Shown here piece by piece: positions 12,028-23,448 of a stretch of 64,000 nucleotides of DNA. How positions within the stretch are numbered: the first letter of the stretch is position 1; each line of letters begins with the position of its first letter. Both the position numbers and the translations under genes were made by a program. Under the pieces are notes generated by a model that saw only the letters and a program-made list of their open reading frames with translations, searched no databases and was not told where the DNA came from. The stretch is from Marchantia polymorpha subsp. ruderalis (Eukaryota; Streptophyta; Marchantiopsida; Marchantiales; Marchantiaceae), in assembly GCA_037833965.1 (NCBI GenBank), contig AP031352.1:3948501-4012500 (forward strand). The letters run 5' to 3'.

Positions 12028-15000
12028 GCTCGCCTTCATTTCTCGGATTCAGAATTCCAAATTCACCAGTGCGGCCCCGAATTCGTCATCACCTGCGCGC
12101 ATCGGAACTCTCGGCTGCTGCCATCTGACGTGCTTCGAGGACGTACCAGCCATGCCATGCCATGCCAGTCCGAGCTGATCACAGGCCAAGATCTCAAATG
12201 CGAGCTTCTGCAACTCTCCTGCCTTCAGTGTACAAGGCCGCCATCGCCTTCGGCACCTGACGCACATTCCGTCCATCATCCCGGCTGCCGACTTTTGCGT
12301 CCGGCGCGTTCGGCACTTCCGGCGCACGCTGGACGAGAGAAGACGAACCTCACGAAACGAAGAGCCATGAAATGACTCTTTTCACCGCAACCAGATTCAG
12401 ATTTGTCTTGGTAGTAAACCTGGTATCACTTTAGATGCAGTAAATCTTTACATGGTTGACCAGTTGGAGTGACTACAATATGGATGACATCTATCTCTAA
12501 TGGTGCGTATGAAGATATATCCTTCGCAATCATGCTGATTTTAGTCCCATTCAGTCATGGTTGAGAAACGTGTATATTTGGTTTATACGAGTTTTGTATT
12601 GTTTACATGGTGGATGCTCATCTATTAGAAATATGCATGGATGATTATCTAGTAAACTGGATAATTTAAATATTTTTTGGCTACGCGGATGTTGTGTTGT
12701 TATGGTTGAAATGAGAATGTCATCGCAATTTCTAATGTCGAGTATAGTATTATGCATGACAAGTTTGATGTTTTCGTCTAACCTTGGAGTTAACAATAGA
12801 TTCATGGATGACATTTTCATTCTGTTAGCAAGAGTATATATTAGGTTCTATCTTACTCTATGACTATGATATCCATCTGTCTAGCTTATTGTGTAAATAA
12901 TTATGGTTTACATTTTTATATTTAATGGGACTCGTGATATTGCAATGCAACAATAAGAATAAAGCTCCAATGTATTGTAAGAACAAATGTATGCATTCAG
13001 AAGGGAGTATGGAAGGTCAAACCTGGCGACTAACAACCAAAAGTTGTGGCCAATGCATATCTGAAGGATTTTTTGTTGAATGTCTTTAAAAAAATATGTA
13101 ATTGAGATCAATGAAAACTGAAATGTAGGACTGACTTAAAAGAGATAGAGATTTCAGATTAGAAAGTGTAAAACCATGAATATAAATCCTTTAGATTTTG
13201 GCAGCTAAGACCAAGCTTTGAGCTATTAAATGGGTTGTCTCAAATATAATGGCTGGGATGGTAATTCCTGCTTTATTTATGGTTATAATATCTCAAAACT
13301 TCGAAGTCAAATCTTCCCGATATCTTGTGCCCTCACTAGAGTCCATGGATTTTCACTCGAGTCTTGTGTGTGCCACTTGGTACCCTACTCAAATTGAAGA
13401 GCAACCATGAGCCAACGTGGAGCCCCAACGAACGTGAGACACCACTACATCAAAGATGTCCATGGTGGACAACTTTGATCAGCCACATCAGCGTGCACAT
13501 AATAAAGTCTCACCTCCACAATTGCCAGGGTGGAGATAGGTGGGCACTTAGAGTGGTTCAAGTCAAATGATATAGAAGTTTCTGTAAGTAAATGGGAGAC
13601 GCATGAGGAAAAACGCGATGAACTATTTTTCCTCCGGTACGAAGCAAAACCAAAGTAGGCCAGAAATAACAAGAAGAAAAATCGAATATCTCTCATGATA
13701 AAATTTTTATAACGATAGTAATGCGTACGTATTTCTCTTAGTTCAATTAATGCTATGAATGTATATGGTACTCGTTTGATAAATTATCGTGAGTGACATA
13801 GAATCAAATTATAATCATTACATCGAGGATCACACTACCATGAAAAATATGTTAAGATAGGTTGAAAGCAAGTCCTAGTGGCTGGTTGAGAAAATCTCCG
13901 TCAATTCAGAAAGCCCAGGCATAATTTTGATGAGGATCATGAATCTAGATCTAGTTGATCAATAGAATGCGTGATTAGGAGCGAGACACCAGGTGCTCAC
14001 TTGATTAATAGATTCTTATCATATCTTTCGTTGTCCATTTTCTTTGTACAAATTTTCAAACTAAACAACCACAATTCTCACAACGAATTTATTGGCACTG
14101 TCGTATAAGATGAAGCACTTTGGTTGTGCAGCTAACCTCAACATACAATCCTTAAACCGATTGTATAACTTAGTCTTTGTATTACGATGTATTTGTTATT
14201 GCCCATGTACATAATAAATAGGAATATTTATTATGTATCATAGAGGGAAGGGGGTCAAATGGAGTGAAATTCGTTTGGAAGATCAATCCGTACAAGTTTG
14301 AAAAAAAAAATTCGTAAAAAACCGTAAAGAAAATAATGGAATAGGCTGAAAAAATCATAATCATAATATGTTTACAAATTTATTTTTTATATCATATAAC
14401 ATTTAAAAAAATTTAGGGTTAGTTATCATTAAGTTTAAGCTAACTAATCTAATGTTCCCATGTTATGCATTATTTTCCCCTATACTAATATATCAGATTT
14501 CACGTCCGATATTATCTTTGAATGGTATCGACCAATCACATAACTCTATATAGTAGAGTTATGTATATAGAGTGAAAGCTAATTAATGTAAACGGAATGA
14601 TAACTAACCTCTCACTTCAAGAATTGTTGGACTCAAAATGTTAAAGCAAAATATAGTCAAACAGTGCTAATTCCGAGATTCACAAATGACGTGGCAATTC
14701 TACGGAGCAGTGTTTTTCAGGAAAAGTACCACTTTGGCTGGCACTTATCGAAGTGCACCGCCAAATCTGGCGGAGGAGTTCTCAGCCAGCCACAAGAGTT
14801 CGGGTGTCGATCGACTTCCGAAGGAACATGTTCCGGCGCTGCCAGAGGGCAACGAGAGAGAGAGAGCTTGTGGCTGAGCTTTGCCGGGGTGCGATGCAGC
14901 TCGCGTCGCGGAGCCGGGCGGTCCCGGAATTTGGACCAGGAGTTGATGGCGCCGTGTGCTTGGAACGCGTGCTGCCAACGCGAAGGCACGTCTCACGAAG

Positions 15001-15152
15001 CTCTTTTCGCGACAGAATCGTACACTCGGGATCGAGATCGCTCCGATTTTGCATTTGATGCGCGGTGGTCGTGAGGGGACGAGTTTGTTTCTGTTTCTTC
15101 GTCGTTCGTCGTCGTTGTTGTTGTCATAGAAGCGAGCAGGGGCGCGGGAATT
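12028..15152. other. Divergent spacer: GC-rich leaders around an AT-rich empty core
   Basis: 12028-12400 is the GC-rich upstream/leader region of the AS8-like gene. 12400-14650 is AT-rich with no ORF of interest and no recognised transposon. 14660-15152 is GC-rich and is probably the promoter and 5' UTR of PNSB3. A perfect hairpin lies at 14538-14564. The ORFs on both strands at 14.66-15.36 kb overlap one another and look like base-composition artefacts. Confidence 0.55.
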
Positions 15153-17324
15153 ATGGACAGCCTGGTTCTTGTGCGGCACCCGGGGTCCTTCATCTGCGTC
15201 TCAAAATCTCCCCTCCCGCTTAAATCTGATCGGGCATGTTCGGGGCGCACTGACGAGCGAGTATGGAGGAGACCGCAGCGAATGACGTCTCTGGTCGCTG
15301 CTCTCGATACTGAAACTGCGAGCACTTCCTCTTCGGAGAACCCCGAACAGCAGGGGCCTCCCATGATCGAGCTTCAGTTTTACGGGGTGAGTGAAATCCA
15401 TTTTTTTCTCTGCATCTGAACTCTTGTTTTGCTCGTAATAAATCTGTCGGTTGTCAGCTGACGGATTCTGGTCGTGACATCCCACATGAGGTCTCTTTGT
15501 CGATCGTTAATTTTGAGTAAAGCCGAAATTTGAACTTAGAATTCTCTCATCAAATCAATAACTGTAGAAGCTCTTAAGCGTCCAGCATTTCAGAAATTTT
15601 TGATGCTTCATGCTGAATTCGCCTCACATAGTAGCACTCTGGGTAATATAGTCTACTGTGAGCAGTTTTCGTTTGCTTTTCCTTCCGAAATTTGACATTG
15701 TGCTTCCGTTTGGTTTGTGTGGGCAGCCGGAAGCAGGTTCTGTGGCTCAGACACTTACAGTTCAAAGTGGAGAAAAGAATATGAGGAAATTCATGACTGA
15801 GAACAAGTTGGAGCTTTATGCACTATATGTAAGTCCTAACAAAGCTCACTGAGCTTGTGGTATACTGTTACTCATCTCCGGAATAATTTCTGATTGAGCA
15901 TTTGCATACAGAAACTCTTCAGTTGATATCATCCTCAACGAGGGTCTGTTAGCATAGCATAATCATTTTCGTTTACAATGATGCTCCTGGGCCACGGCAC
16001 TTTCAACTCCTGCAGATTATGTTTCAATCTCTCAATACGGATGGGATTTTTGAAGACGCGAAAGTTCAAGAATGAATTTGGATATCGCAGACTCGAGCTG
16101 CACCCATAGAGCAGTATATTGAGAAAGTTGAATCAGATGGCATATGTCACAGGACGCGAAACTTGGAAAATAATAATTGCTGCTGGATTTTGCAGGGAAA
16201 GGTGATGAACTGTGGAGGAGGCGGCAGTTGTGGCACGTGTTTAGTAGACGTATGATACAACTCTCGGCTGATTTTGTCGTTTGTTTATCCCATGTTAAGT
16301 TATCTTATGGTCAGGGAGCTTCAGTCCCAGTGCCCTGATACGTTTGCTAGCTATTGCTAAACCAATCGCGGTCGAACATATGTGAAATTCTCCCAACATG
16401 ACTTTATTGAGCTGAAGGGTAAGTCGGAGGTTACGGAATGCACGCTTGGAGACACACAAGATCTATTTAGAACTTATCATTCGAATTTATGCAACAGATT
16501 CTGGAGGGACAGGAGTTACTGAGCGAGCGAACAGACGCGGAGTACAAGTACCTGAAGAAGGTCAGTTCGATATGCTAGATTTAGGCATTGAAGCCTCGAA
16601 AAGTTTCGCCAAAAGTGTCTGTTATACGTCTGTCACAGTCATCTGTGTCAAGTGCAGGCCAATAATCCGATCATCTGGAGGCATGTGTCATAGCAAAGAT
16701 CTCTGTGAAAACCCGTTAGTACATTTGGCTGATGCTAGACTTCCTATCAAGCGTCAGTTCTTAGGAAGTTGTTGATGTGGTTTTGTTACTGGCCCATTTC
16801 AGTTAGAAGTCAAATTTCTTTGGGGATGTTATAACTCTGAGGGTATGGTTTGGCGTATAACAGCTGAGTACCCGGGAGAATGCTGTAGAAGATGCATTAC
16901 ATGTAGATCGTTGTTGATGGCATAATGGCTGAGAACTAATCTCAGGGATGACTTTGATTTCTAAAACGTCTTGACTGATGATGATTTGACAGAAACCTGA
17001 GAGCTGGCGTCTCGCATGCCAAACTATCATCGGTGACAAATCCAACAGTGGGAAGGTACATTGCATAAAAGAATCCTTTTGTTTTTTAACTATATGAGCA
17101 GAATAGAGTTAGTATGGAATGCAATGTACTGAAGCATATTGAGTCCATTCATTTGGTGCTTTGATCAATTCGTGCGTCTGCTCTCATTGCTTCCTTTTAT
17201 CAGTGAATGAGCTCAAAATTCATCAACTTCTCATGGTTGCTCGTCTAATTTAAGTCACTGAACTTCTTTTGTCACATGCTTGCAGGTTGTGGTACAACGA
17301 CTTCCACAAAACAAAAAGAAATAA
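15153..17324 (+). CDS. PNSB3: Photosynthetic NDH subcomplex B 3 (PNSB3/NDF4), 2Fe-2S protein
   Basis: Nuclear-encoded subunit of subcomplex B of the chloroplast NADH dehydrogenase-like complex, which supports cyclic electron flow round photosystem I. Six exons, 15153-15386, 15727-15828, 16196-16249, 16498-16560, 16993-17055 and 17286-17324, are all phase 0 and give 184 residues. Residues 1 to about 55 are Ser/Arg-rich with few acids, like a plastid transit peptide. The ferredoxin-like part follows (IELQFYGPEAGSVAQTLTV). Exon 3 encodes the cluster motif C118-x5-C124-x2-C127 (NCGGGGSCGTC), and exon 5 supplies a fourth cysteine, C160 (WRLACQTI). The end VVVQRLPQNKKK matches my memory of the family. 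Every cluster ligand is present, so the protein should be functional. It also suggests that this plant retains a chloroplast NDH complex. Confidence 0.93.
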
Positions 17325-18454
17325 TCGATAGCTGCTATGAGAACGTTGTTATGTATGACGATGAGAAGCTAAAAATTCTAAACATAAAGCAAAATCCATT
17401 ACAATGTGGTCTGAGTGTGCTTTATAGTCGAATGTTACGTGGTGCATTCCAAGAATTATCAGTTTTGCATTGAATGCTCTCCTTGCTCATCAGTTTGTGC
17501 CCCTGGATTCTTTATGGCAGCAATGCTTGAAAGAGGTTTCAGATGCGTTCTTGAGGGATTGTATCACCTGAAAATAATAGAGCTGATGAGTACTAAAAAT
17601 TAACACCATGTTTATATGGCAACATAAATTTTTGACTTAAACCTGGATAACAGCAAGTCTGTTAAAATACATTCCATGAAACATTTAAGTCGGCTGAAAG
17701 TATTGTGGAATGTACGTATAGATAAAAATGGACAACAAATTCATACTTATCCCTCTACTCAGTGAGGATACTAAATCGTCCTCCTCATCTTCAAGAGTAG
17801 ATTGCTCTTAACCGTATGACTCCTCTTCCATCTCCAAGAGAAGGAGTATCAAATACTGTTTACTCAACTACGAATCATAGTTGAATCTGAACTTTGGAGA
17901 TCTGAAACAACGTTAAGTTTCGTGTGCTGCGAAAGAAGGAACCGGTGGATCACGTTTTTTCTACTCAATTTCACAATCTATTCTAGAATATTTTTTCTAT
18001 CGCAAGTGTAACAACGGATCTATGTCTGCATTCTTCCAGGAATCCAACATTGCAGCTCGTCAATTTACTTTGTGGAATTTGCAAGAGAAGCGAAAATAAT
18101 CTACTCTTGAATATCCTTCAGTATTTTATATTAATAAGGGAGACGTTTTAATCCTGAAGTCGAAGAGAGTTAACATGGATTTATATTCGATTATAGATTT
18201 TAAGGTAAATTTGGAGAAATGTGGTGTTTTTAGATACTATGAGTTTTAGCATTGATAATGGAGTTTTTAAGAAGATAGTTGTCCATATTACTAGATGTGT
18301 GACAAATGTTTCGGTTTGAATCATCAGCAAAGTTCATTGAAGTAATAAGAGTATCCAAGCAGAGCAATAACGAAAGAGTTCTGCTATCTCTTCACCTGGA
18401 ATTAAAAGTAACTATAAATATAAATTTTCACATGTTTAGGAGTACATTTTAACG
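17325..18454. other. Intergenic, AT-rich
   Basis: This is the PNSB3 3' region running into AT-rich sequence before the left end of the pogo-like element. The ORF at 17415-17603 has no recognisable feature. I see no gene here. Confidence 0.5.
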
Positions 18455-21400
18455 TTGATAATATCACACTCTCCATTTCACCATAAAGTGTGATATAAAC
18501 AAGGTATGACATTTTTGATAATATCACATTTTGAAGATTTGTGCATAATGTGATATTATAAAAAAATAGGTAAAAAATCGAAATAAAATTACAATGTAAA
18601 TAAGAAAATAACAAATGTAAGGTTTCAAAGTTTTTGAATGCAAAATATAATTCAAAACTCGGAATGACAACAAGAGCACATCATAATGTGTCATTGCAAT
18701 CCGGTAGAGAACTCTCACTAGTAACAAAGAAGTATCTAATGTCACATTGTTTTAGCGATGTTACATGTTCAACACCAATTCTAATGAGGTTGTCATGGAT
18801 TTTTTCCATTCCAAACAACTCTTGAGTGTTGAAAATCTTAGAACCTTGGCTAGCCATAAAATTCAAAATATCCTTAGCATATACATGTGCCTCGCTTAGC
18901 TTCACTACTTTATACTCATCATCATTGCTATCAACAATCATTGAGTTTTCTTCCATGGAATCAAGTATCTCTTCGCCATCTTGCACTGATTGCATAAGTT
19001 CCTCAGTAGAATATTCCATCTCAAATTCATCTTCAACTTCCATGTTTATGTACTCCAAAGGACTAAACTTTTCTATAAGCTTGCCTTCAACATATAAATC
19101 CAAATTCAATGCGGCAATGAGATTGCTTAATTCCAAAGCTGCTTCCTCTATTTTGGACTTCATACTTTCATCAGAAATGTTTATATCTGCATTCCACTCT
19201 GTAGGCAATATGGCAGACTTTGTCCAACAATTTTTGATGGTTTGATCATTTAATTCATGCCATGCCACCACAAACCATAACATTGATTGAAAGAGATCAA
19301 CATTTAGTTTCTCCAAATTTTCATCTAAGTTATCAATTTGTTGCGTAGTCCAGGCAACAAGCTTGCGCTTAAAGTACATTTTGAATGCTGCAATCGCTCC
19401 TTGATCCAAAGGATGAATAATTGAAGTCACATTTGGTGAAAGTAACAAGATAGTGATATGGAAGAGTAAAAAAAATTTAAACCCATCTATAAATTTCTTG
19501 AGCTCATCATAAATATCATGGCTTTCTGCATTATCCATAATAATGCAAAACTTTCTATTTTGCAATGTCATTTTTTGGTTCTCACTCTTCACCCAATATG
19601 TAAAAACAACACCATCCAAGATGAATTGTTAGAATAAAAATGTACTACACCATTTGGATTGAACGCGCTGATTTGTGAATAAAAACAAGGTTCAATCACT
19701 CCTTCTTGAGATGTTATTGCAAAGCTACAATGTCACACGATCCTTTTCTTCTTAATTCCTTTTGCCTTCCCAGTATTCAAAGTCTTGCTAGATGAGGCTC
19801 TGTAACACAAACCTGTCTCATCAAAATTGAAAATGTCTTATGTATCGTATTTCTTTAATATGAATGGGATCTTTGCCATGGCCAATGCAACTCCAACCTC
19901 ATTTGCATCTCCTCTTTCTCCATGCAAATAATAACACTTAATTCCATGTCGAGTTTTGAAATTTTGCAACCATGCATGAGAAAGCTTGAACTCAGTGTCG
20001 CATATGCCAAATGAATCACTCAATTTCATAGCCTTGTGCATAATGACATCATCAGTTACAACTTCCCTTCGTGCCCTAACTTGTCCAAACTATAAAACCA
20101 AAAGCTTTTTTAACTTTAGATCATTTTCCAACTCGAACACGTCGCACATTGACTTCACGCACAAATATATCCACACTTAGCCACTTCTCTTTTCCACAAA
20201 GAATTTTGGAAATAGTGGTTTGATCCACAAGCCTGAATTTATGTTGGTCCACCATGAACTGTGTGAGATCTTCTTGTTTCAAACTAGGATGAGCTTTGTG
20301 TACTTCACAAATTTTCTTCTTATCAGAGGTTGATAAATCCATACTTTTGCGCGTGGATTTACTTACCATTGGAAGTACCTGGATCTGCCAAACCATTTCA
20401 CAAAATGAGAACTCAATATAAGTCATCATGATAATTGAGCAAAACGAGTGCATTCAATTGTTTCAGCAACAACTTTATTCATGTGTTATCACAAATTCAA
20501 CCAAAACAGTTAATGCGATCAAAATAGGGAACACACTCAGGTTTGATCGCTGGTTGTCTAGCCAGAGGCAAGTGAGTGACTGCGAGGATTTTGATTTCCT
20601 TGTGGATTGGCATACCAAAATTGAGAACTCTGATGTGAGGCCAACCTCCTACAAATGCACCAGCATGCAGATGCTCAAAAGACCATGAAAGCGATATCCA
20701 CAGAACACATCGACTCATACTCTCTTAGAAATTCTGAAACATGGAACTTTAAATTGAAAACCACACAACACTCCTACTCATCCAAAAGCACACTCATCCC
20801 CATAACCATATTCCAAACAACCATCTTCAGAAAAGAAACTTAGCTCCCACTTCAAAGAAACGAGCTTGAAACCACAAACTTCGAACTGTATCAAGCTCAT
20901 TAGAAGAGGCAGAAATTAAAACTATCAACATCATCAATCCAGATAACATCCCAATGATGTGCTCCCATCATGCTCATGATCCGAAAAAGAACCGAAATTT
21001 CTTGCACAAATGGAATACATAATAAGTTAGAGTTGAGAGTGGGCTTCAGCTCTCACCTGGTGCAGTTGCGACAGTGTGTCTACTCACGCAGTGCCTTCGG
21101 ATGCTGGAGGTGCATGTCCACTCAAGCTGGTCTTCTTGTTGCTCCGACTGCAAGTGCCGAGAGTGAGGCAAGTTCGAATACTGTTGATCGAAGCAAGCGC
21201 CGTCAAAAACTTTCTCTTTATTTTGTGTAAGATCGAAGCAACAACAAGATGCATCAAACCAAGTACCTAAGCAATGACAACTTTCTATAATTGTGAAACA
21301 CTACGTCTTTCTTTAGGTACACTGTAGTGTGAGTACTCAACCTTAGATAAACGAAAAAGACACCATGTTGATATAGTAAATGTCCACGAAACTAAAATTT

Positions 21401-21702
21401 TGAATCATCAACACTATATCAAGGTTGGTGCAAGGGGGTGTCTCATGATCCTCTGAATAACATTTCATTTATCACAGGGTGGCTCATGAACTTTTTGCTA
21501 CTACAATCTGTACATCCAACTGTCACATACAATCCATCCATACTTGATATTATCACGCTTACATTACAGATTTTGGAAAAAAATAGTGACATTATCAAGG
21601 GTGATAGTGATAATAACAAGGGAACTTTACACTAGTAAAATCAATCTCAAACTTTTAGATGACAATATCAAGATGTTCTATTAACAAGTGTGACATTATC
21701 AA
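18455..21702 (-). mobile_element. Decayed pogo/Tigger-like (Tc1-mariner superfamily) DNA transposon
   Basis: The inner region encodes a broken CENP-B/Tigger-like transposase on the minus strand. The proposed ends are short inverted repeats: TTGATAATATCACACT at 18455-18470, and its inverse at 21687-21702, matching at 15 of 16 positions. Extra copies of the TTGATAATRTCAC core lie just inside both ends (near 18516-18528 and 21585-21597), as subterminal repeats of transposons often do. The left end also folds into a perfect 12-bp hairpin (18518-18529 with 18548-18559). I could not settle a TA target duplication, so the exact ends are provisional. Confidence 0.7.
18681..20453 (-). pseudogene. Tigger/CENP-B-like transposase, disrupted
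   Basis: Reading the minus strand, about 20370-20180 encodes a CENP-B N-terminal (psq-type) helix-turn-helix with KKKICEVHKAHPSLKQEDL and TTISKILCGKEKW. About 20060-19900 encodes the second DNA-binding block (FKLSHAWLQNFKTRHGIK). The DDE domain then begins at NFDETGLCYR (first catalytic Asp, about 19830), continues with IIMDNAESHD (second Asp, about 19530) and ends with PLDQGAI (third Asp, about 19410). In-frame stops interrupt the chain just before DIFNFDETG (TAA at about 19843) and after KKKRIV (TGA at about 19738), and another break lies between the two DNA-binding blocks. All three acidic residues survive, but no full-length protein can be made. The final 312-codon stretch (19619-18681) is uninterrupted and ends in an acidic tail. 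Confidence 0.85.
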
Positions 21703-22677
21703 GTTCATAATAGATAATGTATTGTAGCTTTTTTGAACTTAGATTAACTTTATAAGCGAATGGTTAGTCACTTTAATTGATATGGCACAAGCACAACATG
21801 ATGATGGTATTTGTTTATATTTTTTATTGAACCTCATTGCAACCTCTATAGTAATAATTTTCCATGTAGATAGTGCTAGTTTTCTTCTAATTAAGATATT
21901 AAAGGGTATTTCGATGTTTATCTATGTCCATGCCCCGTCCAGCTTTAGGCTCTTTATATACAAATTCACGGTGAGGGCAATCAATGCCCTAAATCAAGTG
22001 CTAGCGGTATTCTGTAAAATGCAGAGCGTTTATGGAACTGGTGGCACAGAGTTAGCCGATGCTTATTCCTCAGATACCGTCCATCTTCTCTGATAATGTG
22101 GATTCAAATCACATGTCGACCCAGGCATGCAAACCCAGGCATGTAAAGTTACGGAGCGCGGTCCGCCATAATAGGGAAGTAGGCAACTGACTAAACACTC
22201 GATCTCAATTAACACCTATACCGAAAGAAAACTCTCATACAGAGAATCAGGCCATTAGTCAGTAATTTCGTCAGCACATTTTCCTTCAATAACTCGAGAC
22301 CGCGTAGCAAATGGGGCTCGCAGAAGACGAATCTCCGCTTATCCAGGATCGACGATTGCACACACAGCACAAAGTTTTGTCGTAAAGGAAGAGGAAGGAG
22401 AGGTAGAAGGGGGATTGTGCAAAGCGCTTTTCAGAGTCGGTCCGGGAACACCAATTGTGCCACCGTTTCTTCTGCATTTTTGTCAATCTCCCTTGTGTTC
22501 ATCAGCACTTCTGGCGCTGCACGGGATTAGGATTCGCAATTTGCCCAGAAGAGTCTTTCGTGAAGCTCTGTTGACTGCAATGTGTTTCGGATCGTAGGTG
22601 GAAATTGGACTTTTGAGTTGTCTGGGAATTGGTGCGAGGTTCAACGTGGGGCGGCGGGAAGGACAGAGCGAGCGGAG
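21703..22677. other. Intergenic and upstream region of the PET100-like gene
   Basis: The AT-rich flank of the transposon gives way after about 22300 to a more balanced sequence that is likely to be the promoter and leader of the gene at 22678. A short direct repeat, ACCCAGGCATG, occurs twice near 22119-22141. No other gene seen. Confidence 0.5.
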
Positions 22678-23448
22678 ATGTCGGCCGTAGGAGCCAAGAA
22701 GGGAGTGCTGGAGGTGTTCAAGTTCGGATGCTATATCTCCATACCTATTCTCATGATGTCCGCGTTCGCTTACGACCCTCAAAATTTGGAGCGCATCATT
22801 CGAAATGTGAGCTCCGCGATTCCCTCCACCTTCGTTTTTCTGAAATCTGAGGTGTTGAATTTCCTTTTCTCTTCCGATTCCAACAGTTTCTAGAATCCAC
22901 CGGCGATCGCTACGATTGCCCTTCCTCGTGAAGATTAGAGCCAAGATGAAATGTAAGAGAATTTAGATAACGGGAATTTAGTCAGTGAATCCGTTGAAAC
23001 GAATAACCTAATCTTAACTGCAAAAACTTCAGCTTGAGATTTCTCACAGTCCATGAAGGTCTATCTCCTTGCCTCGAATGCTTCCTTCATCATGAGCTAA
23101 AACCTAAAACCTACAATTGTAGGCATGAGGAAGGTGCGCTGGTGGTTTAGGAATCACTTAGATGAATGTCCGAGTATCTTTCATGTTAAATCACATCGTT
23201 GGATACTTTCACGGTCACATGAGTTTCAAGTATCTCGATCAAAGATTTTGCACGTTTCCCGACTCAGTTGGACCGTCGTCTCTCTGCTCGTGTTTGTCTG
23301 GATATTGTCATCGTTAACATTCTCATCGACGATAGTCGCCTGGTTTTGGATTGAATTTCAGCGATCGTACGTGGTGTACCCTCCCGAAGGTCCACGACCT
23401 CCAACCGGAGAGGAAATGCGCGAAATGATGAAGAAGAATAAACAGTAG
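22678..23448 (+). CDS. PET100: PET100-type cytochrome c oxidase assembly protein
   Basis: Small inner-membrane mitochondrial factor needed for complex IV biogenesis. Two exons, 22678-22806 and 23362-23448, join in phase 0 and give 71 residues. The N-terminus MSAVGAKKGVLEVFKFGCY runs into one hydrophobic segment (residues about 20-32, ISIPILMMSAFAY). The segment NLERIIRN then meets the exon 2 block RSYVVYPPEGPRPPTGEEM, which is the family hallmark, and the tail is basic (MKKNKQ). The length fits plant members of this family. No cleavable presequence is evident; Pet100 proteins use their N-terminal membrane segment. The start is the only ATG upstream of the hydrophobic segment in this frame. 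Confidence 0.85.

Noticed and set aside
14664-15364. Cluster of ORFs up to 144 codons on both strands
   Set aside because: They mirror each other in a GC-rich promoter/leader; only the frame starting at 15153 continues into real PNSB3 exons.
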